A stretch of DNA of 64,000 nt from an uncultured Chlorobiaceae bacterium (GCA_903994455.1 CAJEXI010000005.1:1-64000), one strand, 5' to 3'. Positions 25,763-34,719 are shown, counted from the stretch's first letter. Notes: generated from the sequence alone by a model not told the origin. Numbers and translations: made by a program.

Positions 25763-26524
25763 ATGAGAACAACAATGATTCACACCATAAAAAGACTGCT
25801 CATCCTTTGTTGTGCCCTGCTTGCGATGACCACATCGGCAATGGCAGGCGAACTGAACCTCTCGGTTGCGGCCAGCCTCAAGGAGGTTATCAACGAATTG
25901 AGTGCCAGTTACACAGCAAAACATCCGGGCACTGTTTTTCTGAAAAACTTCGGCCCATCCGGAACACTTGCCGGTCAAATCGAAAACGGTGGACCAGCCG
26001 ACCTGTTTATTGCTGCCAATACGGAGTGGATGGATTATCTGAACAGTAAAAAGCTGGTGGATGCAGGCAGCATCAAGACCTTTACCTGGAACTCGCTTGT
26101 TTTTGCCGGCACAACCAGCAAGAAAGTGTCGTCCATGAACGATCTGAAGAAATTGGACAAAATTGCCATCGGAAGTCCGAAAAGCGTCCCCGCTGGTCAG
26201 TATGCCATGGAAGCCATGACAAAAGCCGGGGTTGCCGCAAAACTTGCAGACAAGTTCATTATGGCCAAAGATGTTCGTGAATGCCTGATGTATGCCGAAC
26301 TTGGTGAAGTCGATGGCGGTTTTATGTACAAGACCGATGCGTTGCAGGCCAAAAAAGCCAAACTGCTTTTTTCAGTCCCCCAGGAGCTCTATCCAAGAGT
26401 GCTCTATCCAATGGCACTGACCATCAAGGCTGCACAAAACAGTGAAGCAAGATCATTCCTTGCTTATCTTCAGGGCGAAGAGGCCAAATCAGTGCTTGCG
26501 AAATACGGCTTCCTTCTTAAATAA
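25763..26524 (+). CDS. modA: Molybdate ABC transporter, periplasmic binding protein
   Basis: A 253-residue protein with a signal peptide (MIHTIKRLLILCCALLAMTTSAMA) and the ModA fold: LNLSVAASLKEVINELSASY, FLKNFGPSGTLAGQIENGGPADLFIAAN, TWNSLVFAG, IGSPKSVPAGQYAMEAM, and a C-terminal YPRVLYPMALTIKA. The oxyanion-binding Ser residues in SVAASL and GPSGTLAGQI are present. It captures molybdate or tungstate and delivers it to ModBC. First gene of modABC and preceded by a ModE-like box. Confidence 0.95.
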   Translation: MRTTMIHTIKRLLILCCALLAMTTSAMAGELNLSVAASLKEVINELSASYTAKHPGTVFLKNFGPSGTLAGQIENGGPADLFIAANTEWMDYLNSKKLVDAGSIKTFTWNSLVFAGTTSKKVSSMNDLKKLDKIAIGSPKSVPAGQYAMEAMTKAGVAAKLADKFIMAKDVRECLMYAELGEVDGGFMYKTDALQAKKAKLLFSVPQELYPRVLYPMALTIKAAQNSEARSFLAYLQGEEAKSVLAKYGFLLK

Positions 26525-26569
26525 GAGTGGCTTTATGAGAAGCAACAACCATGGAAATATCTTGACAAA

Positions 26570-27256
26570 ATGCTTTTGACCCCGGAAGATATTACGGCAA
26601 TCGGACTTTCGTTGCAGGTTGCACTGACAGCAACGCTAATCTCTTTGCCTTTCGGTTTCGCTACTGCCTGGTTGCTGGTCTTCAAAACCTTGCGGGGTAA
26701 AGTGGTTCTGGAAGTTCTTGTCAACCTGCCACTGACATTGCCGCCAGTGGTCATCGGCTATTTCCTGCTGCTGCTGCTCGGCAAAAACGGCTGGTTGGGC
26801 AAAGTGCTTGCTGAAACCGGAATCCAACTGATATTCACCTGGAAAGCTGCTGTTATCGCCTCAGCCGTCGTTGGTTTTCCTCTGCTGGTTCGGTCGATTC
26901 GTCTTGGGATGGAGTCGATCGACCGGCAACTTCTTGATGCGTCAAGAAGCCTGGGGGCATCCTGGTATGACAGTCTGATGACCATCATTCTACCGCTTTC
27001 GCTGAGAGGTATCTTCTCCGGTTCATCGCTGATGTTTGCGCGAAGTCTCGGTGAATTCGGAGCCACCATTATTGTTGCCGGTAATATGCCAGGGAGAACA
27101 CAAACCATTCCGCTGGCAATCTATGATTACACCAGCTCCCCGTCAAGCACCACAATGGCTCTCTCGCTCTGCCTGGTCTCGGTTGGTATCTCGGTTGCGG
27201 TACTTCTGCTGCATGAAATGCTCGGCAAGCAACTTGACCGGAGTAGTGCCTTATGA
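26570..27256 (+). CDS. modB: Molybdate ABC transporter permease
   Basis: A 228-residue inner-membrane permease with five or so hydrophobic helices. It has the binding-protein-dependent transport motif around LLDASRSLGASWYDSLMTIILP, which docks to ModC, and FARSLGEFGATIIVAGNMPGRTQTIPLAIYDY, a very characteristic ModB stretch. It follows modA by 45 bases and overlaps modC by 4 (ATGA), so the genes are co-transcribed. Confidence 0.95.
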   Translation: MLLTPEDITAIGLSLQVALTATLISLPFGFATAWLLVFKTLRGKVVLEVLVNLPLTLPPVVIGYFLLLLLGKNGWLGKVLAETGIQLIFTWKAAVIASAVVGFPLLVRSIRLGMESIDRQLLDASRSLGASWYDSLMTIILPLSLRGIFSGSSLMFARSLGEFGATIIVAGNMPGRTQTIPLAIYDYTSSPSSTTMALSLCLVSVGISVAVLLLHEMLGKQLDRSSAL

Positions 27257-28308
27257 GGATCCGTCTCAAAGCAAAAAAAAAGATGGGCGCATTTTCAATA
27301 GCGCTCAATGCCGATATTGCAGGCGACAGGATCGGGATTTTTGGAGACTCCGGCAGCGGGAAATCAACCATCGTCAACCTTGTTTCCGGACTGCTGCAAC
27401 CCGACAATGGTGAGATTTTTCTTGATGATGAGTGCCTCTTCAGTAATCAACAGGGCATCAATCTCCCTCCTGAACAGCGACGCATTGCAATCGTTTTTCA
27501 GCAGGCGATGCTCTTTCCGCATCTGAGCGTCAAGAGCAACCTGTTGTACGGTTATAAACGGTGTCGCCTGGAGCATCGAAGCATCAAGCCTGAAGCTCTG
27601 ATTGAACTCCTTAAAATAAAGCCGCTTTTGGAGAGAGGAGTCAACCGCCTCTCCGGTGGAGAAAAGCAGCGGGTGGCTCTCGGCAGGGCGGTTCTTGCAA
27701 ACCCGCGTCTCTTGCTGATGGACGAGCCTCTCTCAGCTCTTGATGACACCCTCCGATTCCAGATCATTCCCTATCTGAGAAGCGTCAGTGAAGAGTTCAA
27801 CATCCCCTACCTCTTTATATCGCATTCAATCACAGAAATGCAGTTAATGGCTGACCAGATTCTGGTGATCAATAATGGTGAGGTGCTTGAAGAGACAACT
27901 CCGGAGCAACTGGCACGAAACAGAATGGCACGCAGTCAGAATGGATACCTGAATTTGTTTCGACTTGTTGACCCTGTCGATCAGAACGGCCTCTTTTCAT
28001 ACCCCTGGGGAAAAAATCACCTCCTTATTTCAACGGGAAATAGCTCGGGGGAATCACTTTTTGAACTCTCGTCACGTGATATTATCCTGTTCAAAAAAAA
28101 TCCTGAAGCAATAAGTGCACGGAACCTGCTGCAGTGCACAGTCACAGAACTGTTCGATTCGGATGGAAGAGTCGGTGTTGTTCTCTCCGCAAAAGGAGAA
28201 AAACTTATTGCAGAAATTGTCCGTGCAGCCGCTGATGAACTCAGTATCACACCAGGCTCTACCCTTTTTGCCGCCATCAAGGCCTCATCGTTCAGAAAGC
28301 TTCGGTGA
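27253..28308 (+). CDS. modC: Molybdate ABC transporter ATP-binding protein
   Basis: A 351-residue ATPase: Walker A IFGDSGSGKSTIVNL, Q-loop IVFQQAMLFPHL, signature RLSGGEKQRVALGRA, Walker B LLLMDEPLSALDD, switch His FISHSITEM. The C-terminal 65 residues (NLLQCTVTELFDSDGRVGVVLSAKG ... GSTLFAAIKASSFRKL) form a Mop/TOBE domain that binds oxyanion and senses internal molybdate. The last 55 bases are duplicated at 5035-5089. Confidence 0.95.
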   Translation: MRIRLKAKKKMGAFSIALNADIAGDRIGIFGDSGSGKSTIVNLVSGLLQPDNGEIFLDDECLFSNQQGINLPPEQRRIAIVFQQAMLFPHLSVKSNLLYGYKRCRLEHRSIKPEALIELLKIKPLLERGVNRLSGGEKQRVALGRAVLANPRLLLMDEPLSALDDTLRFQIIPYLRSVSEEFNIPYLFISHSITEMQLMADQILVINNGEVLEETTPEQLARNRMARSQNGYLNLFRLVDPVDQNGLFSYPWGKNHLLISTGNSSGESLFELSSRDIILFKKNPEAISARNLLQCTVTELFDSDGRVGVVLSAKGEKLIAEIVRAAADELSITPGSTLFAAIKASSFRKLR

Positions 28309-28351
28309 AGTTTCAGATTAAAAAGCCCGCACAGCACGAACGCGCAAGTAA

Positions 28352-28624
28352 TTGATAAATAAAAAGGGATTGGAAGAGGCTGTTGATTATTCAGAGGGAA
28401 AAACAGTAACGGTCAGAGTGTTTCAGCCGGAACCCGTCAACGTCAAAAGTATCAGGCAGGAAACACGCCTGACGCAGGATGAGTTTGCCTCCGCGTTCGG
28501 CATCAGTGTCGCCACACTGAGACATTGGGAACGGGGTGACCGCAAGCCGCACGGCCCGGCACTTGTCTTGCTGAATCTTGTCAAAAAAGCCCCCGACACC
28601 GTATTGCGTGTGTTGAACAGTTAA
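28352..28624 (+). CDS. NadS/HigA-like helix-turn-helix antitoxin, N-terminus altered
   Basis: Up to 90 residues from a TTG. The HTH domain is clear: IRQETRLTQDEFASAFGISVATLRHWERGDRKPHGPA. The N-terminus should read MDNVFESIKKGLEEAVDYSEGK, as in the fragment at 33083. Here only KKGLEEAVDYSEGK remains, behind a weak start. This family represses a RelE/HigB-type toxin operon, but no toxin gene is adjacent. It is probably a survivor of a broken pair. The first 45 bases of the shared part recur at 33107-33151. Confidence 0.7.
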   Translation: MINKKGLEEAVDYSEGKTVTVRVFQPEPVNVKSIRQETRLTQDEFASAFGISVATLRHWERGDRKPHGPALVLLNLVKKAPDTVLRVLNS

Positions 28625-28932
28625 TCGCCTCTCCCCCCCGTCAAGTCCTATTGACTGAGGAATCATCTGGCAGCTCGCCTCCTTGCAAGTGATGATTGTG
28701 CTGGGCGAAAAGATGGAATGGGAGTTGGCCTGTGCGCAAAACAATATATCGCAATGAATTATATAATGTTACGTTTTTTCACACAATCAAACACGAACTG
28801 AAAGTCCTCACAAAAGTGCAAAAAACGCGGAATATTGGTATTGCGTGGTGAGAAATCGGAGGTGAAAATGGTTGTTAAACCGTATGGCTTAAAGCAATAT
28901 GCGGAAAGGCAAAAATTTTATACATTGAAGCC
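28625..28932. other. Intergenic region without a recognised gene
   Basis: About 308 bases between the HTH gene and the Panacea gene. No reading frame here looks protein-like on either strand. An AT-rich part (28750-28800) could carry the promoter of the following operon. I see no hairpin or repeat of note. Confidence 0.4.
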
Positions 28933-29490
28933 ATGAACTCTCCATCCGAAAAAATTGCCATCACCGTTAATACCTTATTATATATCATCCAGAAGTCAGG
29001 CGGCATCTGTGATTTCCATAAAGTATTTAAAATTCTGTATTTCGCGGATCAGAAACATCTGTCGAGGTATGGGTGTGCTATTACTGATGATACCTATATC
29101 GCCATGGCCAATGGCCCGGTACCGTCAATGGCTTACGATATTTTAAAATCGTTGCGGGGCGAGGGTCTTTTTACTTCACAGAAAGACCAATTTACTCCGT
29201 ATTTTGAATTACAAATCAATAAACACACTGTAACGGCAAAAAAGAGCCCTGATCTTGATTATTTGTCCGAGTCTGAGATGAGATGCATTGACGAATCCAT
29301 CGAAGAGAATTACCATCTCAAGTTTTCAGATTTAACAGAAAAATCCCATGATACGGCATTGCAAAACGCAGTATCCAATGGTGAGATAGATCTCCTTGAT
29401 GTTGCAACGTGTGGCGGTGCAGGGAATGACATGATTGAGTATATCAAAGAGAGCAGTGAAAACCGCTTAGCTGTATTTGAACAAGTTTAG
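28933..29490 (+). CDS. Panacea-domain (DUF4065, SocA-like) protein
   Basis: A 185-residue protein with the Panacea/DUF4065 pattern: LLYIIQKSGGICDFHKVFKILYFADQKHLSRYG, ITDDTYIAMANGPVPSMAYDIL, and the later LSESEMRCIDESIEENYHLKFSDLTEKSHD. Panacea proteins act as antitoxins for many unrelated toxins and as proteolytic adaptors (SocA). It ends exactly where the next gene starts (TAG then GTG), so it is tightly coupled to the sce7726-like nuclease, which would then be the toxin or effector. The coupling is seen; the antitoxin role is inferred from the family. Confidence 0.85.
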   Translation: MNSPSEKIAITVNTLLYIIQKSGGICDFHKVFKILYFADQKHLSRYGCAITDDTYIAMANGPVPSMAYDILKSLRGEGLFTSQKDQFTPYFELQINKHTVTAKKSPDLDYLSESEMRCIDESIEENYHLKFSDLTEKSHDTALQNAVSNGEIDLLDVATCGGAGNDMIEYIKESSENRLAVFEQV

Positions 29491-30336
29491 GTGAATTTTT
29501 TCCGGAAGTCTTTAAGGCTGATTACACCAGAAGGAACCTGGAAGTTGGATGCGTTCTTAAACTCTACGTCAAGGATACAAAACCACCAAAAGGAAATGGA
29601 TTATTCGTCACTTGCAAGGTCATATAATACTTTAAGCTCTACTCATCAGCTCAGAGAGCTGCTTGCCGCTTTTTTCCAAACAGAGAAGTACAACGACTTC
29701 ACGAAATATGAGCTTGCGAAAATAGTAAATGGTCTTGTTATTAAATATTACAACGGAGAACAAATTTTAAAATACAGACTTGCAAAAGAGTTTATAAATA
29801 AGAATTATGTAGCTGCATTTGAGGTAAAAGCAAAAACAAGTAGAACTGATTTTCTGGTTATTAATGGAGATACAAAATCTTTTGAAGTTAAGTCAAAAAT
29901 TGATACGCTCAACCGGCTAAAAAAGCAAGTTAAAGATTATGGTAATGTTTTTGAATATAATACAGTTGTAATTGATAAATCACATCTTGAAAAGGTGTTG
30001 GAATTAATACCGGATTATTATGGCGTTTGGTATTATAATAAGGGGAGAAAGATTATTTACAGGGTTGCACAATACAGTCCTAAAATAAATCCATGTGAAC
30101 AACTTGGCCTTTTCAATAAAAGAGAATTAAGGAAAGCCTTTGGCAATCCTGAAAAAATTGCAATACTCAATACACACAGCTCAAAAGAAATCAATGAAGC
30201 GTTGAAAAATGCTTTAAAAGAACGGTACAAAAAAAGATGGTCTTTTATACAAGCGAACTGGAATATAATATTGCCTATTGATCTTCAGTTTTTTTTCAAT
30301 ACCAATGTTAATCCAGAAATTATCTATGGCCTATGA
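29491..30336 (+). CDS. sce7726-family (PD-(D/E)xK-like) protein
   Basis: A 281-residue protein from a GTG start directly after the Panacea gene. The central part has the PD-(D/E)xK look of sce7726 proteins: AAFEVKAKTSRTDFLVINGDTKSFEVKSKIDTLNRLKKQ, containing an Asp in TDFLVING and Glu-x-Lys in SFEVKSK. A strand YNTVVIDKSH follows, and YGVWYYNKGRKIIY near the middle. Together with the Panacea partner this resembles a toxin-antitoxin or defence pair. It converges tail to tail (17-base overlap) with the beta-family gene. Nuclease activity is inferred from the motifs. Confidence 0.75.
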   Translation: MNFFRKSLRLITPEGTWKLDAFLNSTSRIQNHQKEMDYSSLARSYNTLSSTHQLRELLAAFFQTEKYNDFTKYELAKIVNGLVIKYYNGEQILKYRLAKEFINKNYVAAFEVKAKTSRTDFLVINGDTKSFEVKSKIDTLNRLKKQVKDYGNVFEYNTVVIDKSHLEKVLELIPDYYGVWYYNKGRKIIYRVAQYSPKINPCEQLGLFNKRELRKAFGNPEKIAILNTHSSKEINEALKNALKERYKKRWSFIQANWNIILPIDLQFFFNTNVNPEIIYGL

Positions 30337-31432
30337 TGTTGGTTTGTCGTAATTTGTTCGTTTGAATATTTATCTGCATGCAGTATAAATAGTGCTCCAT
30401 TGCAATTCTTTTGAATTTAGCCTGACTTTTTCCACTTTCACCTCCAGCCTGAATATTCTGTAAAGTTATAAAACCATGGTTTGCAACACCCACATAAGGA
30501 GGATTGTTTTGAAGCATACGACTTGTAGCTTTTGATGCGAGAATATCGGGCACAATTTTATTTTCAAATTGAACGAGTTCCCTTATATCTGCACGATAGC
30601 CATAATATTGATTTTCAGTTGCATCATAATAGATAAATCCTGGACTAATGGTACCACCGGCAGTAAGGTCATCTTTTTTTACACCAACAAAGTCACCTGT
30701 TGCATTAACTCCAAAGCTTTCCATAATATCAGTATCAATGTGACTATTGTCAGCATCAAAAACTACTTGATCATGGTCTAATTTGACATTTTGAATTTCG
30801 GAATTAAGAGCGCTTCTTAACAGAATTTTGCAGCAACCTGTAAAGTTGTTTAATGCTGCAACAATAGAGTGTAATGGCGGACTTTTTGGAAAAGGGCTGA
30901 TTTGGCCCAAGTCAATAATAATATAGTCATTGGGTCTGACTAAATGAGCAACAACCGAGAAATCTTCTTTAAATGAACGAGGGAAAAGCCGAAAAGCGAT
31001 ACGCTCAAAATTGGGACTCAACAAAGCAAATTGAAGTTCAATAGTACCTGAAGCGCCAGTCTTTAAAAGATACGATGAGATAACAGGGATTGCCTTTGGA
31101 CTTGATAATGATAATTTATTTAAATACTCACACCGCTTGCCAGGGTTGTCGATGACGCTCAATGCGAACGCGACTACTTCATCCTGTACTGCGCCTGACT
31201 GCTTAAGATAGAGTGGCAAGTCAAAAAAAACGTGTTGAGCTTGAATACTTTGAATAAGTTCATTATGAATACTTTCAAAACTTCGCAGCACATCTGCTTT
31301 TCTCGACCTGTCATATTCCTTTACAATTTCAATCAAGGGATACATATTCTTTCCAAAATTGAAACTTTTCAGAACAAGAGTTTCTTGTTGTCTTACTCTG
31401 AACGTTGGCATATAAATTAAATTATTGTCCAT
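30320..31432 (-). CDS. Beta-family protein (phage T4 beta-protein-like)
   Basis: A 370-residue protein recognised by its start and spacing: YMPTFRVRQQETLVLKSFNFG, LIEIVKEYDRS, VFFDLPLYL, AIPVISSYLLKTG, the middle VVAHLVRPNDYIIIDLGQI, and the end FVGVKKDDLTAGGTISPGFIYYDA. These match the beta protein family (sce7725-like) whose members often sit beside sce7726 genes. Function is not established, but defence association is likely. Its ATG overlaps the 3' end of the interrupted cyclase-like gene upstream by 11 bases. Confidence 0.7.
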   Translation of the reverse strand: MDNNLIYMPTFRVRQQETLVLKSFNFGKNMYPLIEIVKEYDRSRKADVLRSFESIHNELIQSIQAQHVFFDLPLYLKQSGAVQDEVVAFALSVIDNPGKRCEYLNKLSLSSPKAIPVISSYLLKTGASGTIELQFALLSPNFERIAFRLFPRSFKEDFSVVAHLVRPNDYIIIDLGQISPFPKSPPLHSIVAALNNFTGCCKILLRSALNSEIQNVKLDHDQVVFDADNSHIDTDIMESFGVNATGDFVGVKKDDLTAGGTISPGFIYYDATENQYYGYRADIRELVQFENKIVPDILASKATSRMLQNNPPYVGVANHGFITLQNIQAGGESGKSQAKFKRIAMEHYLYCMQINIQTNKLRQTNIIGHR

Positions 31433-32321
31433 ATACTATTTTCAATTTTTGAATTGATTGAATGAAGTCGTCTGTTGCTTCAAAGTTTTCGTCAAGATAT
31501 GCTAAAGATTTAGTATAGCTCTCTATAAACGAATTGAACTCATCTGCAAGCCAGCGATATTTCAAAAATATACTTTCGTTTTTTTGAGAGAGGCGAAGAT
31601 TGTCATTGATATTCTGATTGTATCTTTTAAAAAAGAACTCTTTGTCGTCAACTTTGAAAATGTGGTTGAATACATTGAGGTAATGTATTTCACAACTGCT
31701 TTTAACAAGAGACGAAGCCAGTATTGATGAATACCCTTCAAAACCCTGTTCAATGGAGTCTTCAAGTTGTTATATAAAGTTCCCGGACAGAAGAATTCGA
31801 GGAAAAACGGCTTGTGAACTTTCCATTTTATAAGCTGTTGCAAGGGGAACTCCCAATGCAATAGATGATTTGTCTATAAAAAGACCATAATCAATACCAC
31901 CCCTGAGAAAATAACCTTGCCGCATAAATTCAAAAAAAAGTTCAGATATAACCAAAAGCAATTCAACCAATGATGTTTCGTCATCAGATCCTGCGTTTTG
32001 AGCAGTAATACAGATATTGTCGCTAAACAAGTAGTAGCTAAATTTATCCTTATCTAATTTCGATATAGCATTATTGAACGTCTCTATAAAATCATTTGCA
32101 TTTTTCGAGTAATAAATCGTACCAGCTTCAACATCAGAAGCATCACCCACGTCGTCATCTTCACCATCATCACCTGAGTGGTTATTGTAATAACTTATGG
32201 CATCTTTTTCAAAATCCTTCAGCTTGTTTTGAAAGCCAAGAACATCTAAAAAGGCAACTGCCCTGTTTGAATATTTATAAGAATTCTTCATACTCCAACT
32301 TGATAATGAAACCATATACAA
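31422..32321 (-). pseudogene. Nucleotidyl-cyclase-like gene interrupted by an in-frame stop
   Basis: The frame from 32321 (better ATG at 32291, MKNSYKYSNRAVAFLDVLGF) ends at TAA 31772-31770. The same frame continues for 115 more sense codons (QLEDSIEQGFEGYSS ... QKLKIVYGQ) to a stop at 31424-31422. The N-terminal part (AVAFLDVLGFQNKL, YYLFSDNICIT, LRGGIDYGLF) recalls class III nucleotidyl cyclase-like folds: Asp in a strand, FSDNI and a GGIDYG turn. The stop is the only lesion visible, so the gene was broken recently or is misread. Overlap with the beta-family ATG marks an operon. Confidence 0.65.
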
Positions 32322-32389
32322 GAGACCAAATATTTACCCTGTGGAGAATATCATCGTATTGATGAGTAATACCTTTACATTATGCACCC

Positions 32390-33037
32390 TTACGCCACCG
32401 TGACCTGGCCGTTCATCAGCATAGGCAGGAGCCAGTCGCGGAGTTGGGTGAGTGCATTTCTGCTTCCGAGCAAACGCCGAAGATATACGCAAAATCCTGA
32501 ACAGCTTTGGATGACCGCAAGCAAAGCCTGAGCTTGCAGTTCAGGAGAGAGTGTTTTATCAAAATTGGTCTGGTTGAGCAGGTATTTTTCGTAGCTTTTG
32601 TTGTCAACCTGGTGCTGGAGTACCGCCTTTGTCCAGCCAAACCTGGCTGTCGCCCGAAGATAGAATTCTCGTTCAAGCTCATCTTTGCATCGGATGAAAA
32701 TAACAAGGTTTTTAGCCCAACTGATTTCTCTAACCAATGGTTGGAGTTTTGGCTGATCGCGATACGCGCAAAAAAACTGACGCATGAACCAGAGGTTTTG
32801 CACAGAAAAACCATTTCGACCGGGAAATTCAGCCTGCAGATCACGGGCAAGCGTCTCCACTACCGCTTTTCCCCAACCGAGTTTCTGTTGTTTCCGATCA
32901 ATGGACTCACCAATCTCCCAATAAAGCGCGACCATCTCCGTATTCACCGCCCGGAACGCCTGATACTGCCGCTGGCGAATACGAGACTTGATATCGACAA
33001 GAAATTCTGCGTATTCAGTTGTTCTGATCTCACTCAT
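32390..33037 (-). pseudogene. YhcG/DUF1016 N-terminal domain fused to an HsdS C-terminal tail
   Basis: A 215-residue frame. Residues 1-165 are the N-terminal helical domain of DUF1016: RQYQAFRAVNTEMVALYWEIGESI, GWGKAVVETLARDLQ, GFSVQNLWFMRQF and NQTNFDKTLSPELQAQALLAV. The PD-(D/E)xK domain is missing. The tail ALTQLRDWLLPMLMNGQVTVA is a classic ending of a type I HsdS subunit. A deletion has thus fused two genes of a lost type I system. The product has no nuclease core. Confidence 0.75.
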
Positions 33038-33082
33038 AGCAGCTCCCTGATCGCGCTCGCTCTGAAACTATAAGAGATAAAA

Positions 33083-33178
33083 ATGGATAACGTTTTTGAG
33101 AGCATAAAAAAGGGATTGGAAGAGGCTGTTGATTATTCAGAGGGAAAAACAATCACTGTAATTTACCGCGCAGAATGA
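33083..33178 (+). pseudogene. N-terminal fragment of a NadS-like antitoxin gene
   Basis: A 31-codon frame (MDNVFESIKKGLEEAVDYSEGK ... IYRAE) preserving the N-terminus of a NadS-like antitoxin up to the point where homology to 28361-28405 ends. Positions 33107-33151 equal 28361-28405 exactly (45 bases). The HTH part is missing. Its 3' end overlaps the end of the convergent DUF3037 gene. Confidence 0.6.
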
Positions 33179-34089
33179 AATGGTTGTGGTGAGTGTTTTT
33201 TGATCCAGCTCGAAAATGGCTCTACGCCAAGTAGCTTAGCCTCTTCCAAGACCTCATTCATGAATTTACGAGTGTCGGACACCTGGACAATCTCGTAGGG
33301 CTTATTGTCCGTAACCAATTCGATCAAGTTCAAAGCCTGCTTTGCACCTTTTTGTTCAGCTTGCTTTTTGTCAAGAATTATTTTTTGCTCCTTTTTGCTG
33401 TTTTGTTCACGGGAGCCATAAAGCTTATCTAAGCAATCATAAAGACTTATCGTTTTCGAAATATTTTCGGACAATGTTGACCCACTGGCATTGAGGTTCA
33501 AAAAATGACCGCAATAAATAGAGCCATTACCTCCAATAAAATCAAGACGAATTTCAGGCAACAGTATTTCTGTTTGTAATTCTGCGGAATCAAGCTTGTA
33601 ATCAATATTAAGATAGTGTTGAAAATCGAAATTGTCTTTGGCTATCCTGCGAAAGGCAGTAGCAAGAGCATGACCTCTTGATATCCTTGTGTTATTCTCC
33701 TCTTTATCAGCTATCAACTTATGATACAACCTGTCAAAACGCTGCTCAAGCAGATCATCGACAGATTCATCAGGGTTATCATGGGCAAAGACCAGCGGTT
33801 TTGGCGCAGCGTAGCGAATGACACCGTTTTCGTAGACGGAAAGGTATTCAAGGTGTTTCAGGTCAACAGGCTCCAGGCTCTTTGAGAGTCCTTCAGCCTG
33901 CTGCATTGCGCTCTCAAGAAGTGAGGATTTTTCAATACCAAGGGCACGATTAATTCGATTCACACGCTCCCGAGAGAACCGTACTTGTACAGCACTGCTC
34001 TCAGGGCTCACCATGATTAATCCGATACCAAAGTACTCCTCACGGTCAGGATTTGGTGCGTATTTTACGGTTGTAAACCAGGTTTTCAT
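33163..34089 (-). CDS. DUF3037-family protein
   Basis: A 308-residue protein. The N-terminal pattern KTWFTTVKYAPNPDREEYFGIGLIMVSPES resembles DUF3037, whose members occur beside HipA-like kinase genes. Later segments are helical and charged (EQNSKKEQKIILDKKQAEQKG), and the tail is GVEPFSSWIKKHSPQP. It overlaps the upstream HipA-like fragment by 4 bases. A role as partner of the kinase, perhaps an antitoxin-like one, is inferred from the pairing only. Confidence 0.6.
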   Translation of the reverse strand: MKTWFTTVKYAPNPDREEYFGIGLIMVSPESSAVQVRFSRERVNRINRALGIEKSSLLESAMQQAEGLSKSLEPVDLKHLEYLSVYENGVIRYAAPKPLVFAHDNPDESVDDLLEQRFDRLYHKLIADKEENNTRISRGHALATAFRRIAKDNFDFQHYLNIDYKLDSAELQTEILLPEIRLDFIGGNGSIYCGHFLNLNASGSTLSENISKTISLYDCLDKLYGSREQNSKKEQKIILDKKQAEQKGAKQALNLIELVTDNKPYEIVQVSDTRKFMNEVLEEAKLLGVEPFSSWIKKHSPQPFHSAR

Positions 34090-34559
34090 GGTAACTTAAT
34101 CTTTGTATCCTCTAAAAGCTGTTGATAGAAACCGCGAACCAAATTCTTTCGAGGCAACAGATAGTGTTTTATAATCGACTCTTTTTCCGTGTCTTTGACT
34201 TCCCACTCATCGGGGATTACGTTCAATATATCACGAAGCTCTGATTCCGTTATGTTCTCAATCCGACCAAGAACCCCATCAGCTTCATCAGAGGAAAAAA
34301 GCCCGAGTGCATCATACACGTCCCGGTAAAGCGGATGACTGATAAGGGATTCTTCGACAGTGGGCGAAAAGCTGTTCCTGCTACGACCAAGACCGTTGTA
34401 TTCCTTACCGTCAAAAATCATGGCATGATCAATTGCCACAAGGCGGAAACTGTTTTTTCCGATTTCCTCAACGAGAACATTCGAGTTGTGCGGGGCACGA
34501 TCAATATTGTAAACCCAAATGTCAAACAAAACAATCCCTGTCAAGGCTTCAGTAGCCAC
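34086..34559 (-). pseudogene. HipA-like kinase gene, 5'-truncated
   Basis: A 157-residue frame beginning at GTG 34559. It has the kinase-like core ALTGIVLFDIWVYNIDRAPHNSNVLV (catalytic Asp and Asn of HipA_2-type kinases) and FRLVAIDHAMIFDG (metal-binding Asp). The P-loop and N-terminal lobe are missing: an in-frame TAA lies just upstream, where sequence unrelated to the family begins. The domain is about 100 residues short. Probably inactive. The partner DUF3037 gene downstream is complete. Confidence 0.65.
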
Positions 34560-34719
34560 AAATTTACGAATTTACTGACGCTGATACAAATCCCCCCTGT
34601 CAAGTGACCTGGATTGTCCCTTGAGCTGCCGTGAACCGAACGCCACGCCTTGAGGTGGCTTTCGATCGAATTTTATGCCTTCAATGGTTTCCGGGATAAC
34701 CTCGACAAGTGCTAAGTGC

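Noticed and set aside
25670..25978. Minus-strand frame overlapping the modA start
   Set aside because: Antisense to the modA signal peptide and promoter, with no family features.
27036..27413. Frame overlapping the modB/modC junction
   Set aside because: Out of phase with both intact genes and without domain features.
32096..32362. His-rich plus-strand frame (KHHPRRHLHHHH)
   Set aside because: It is the antisense of an Asp-rich stretch (GDDGEDDDVGDASD) of the cyclase-like gene.
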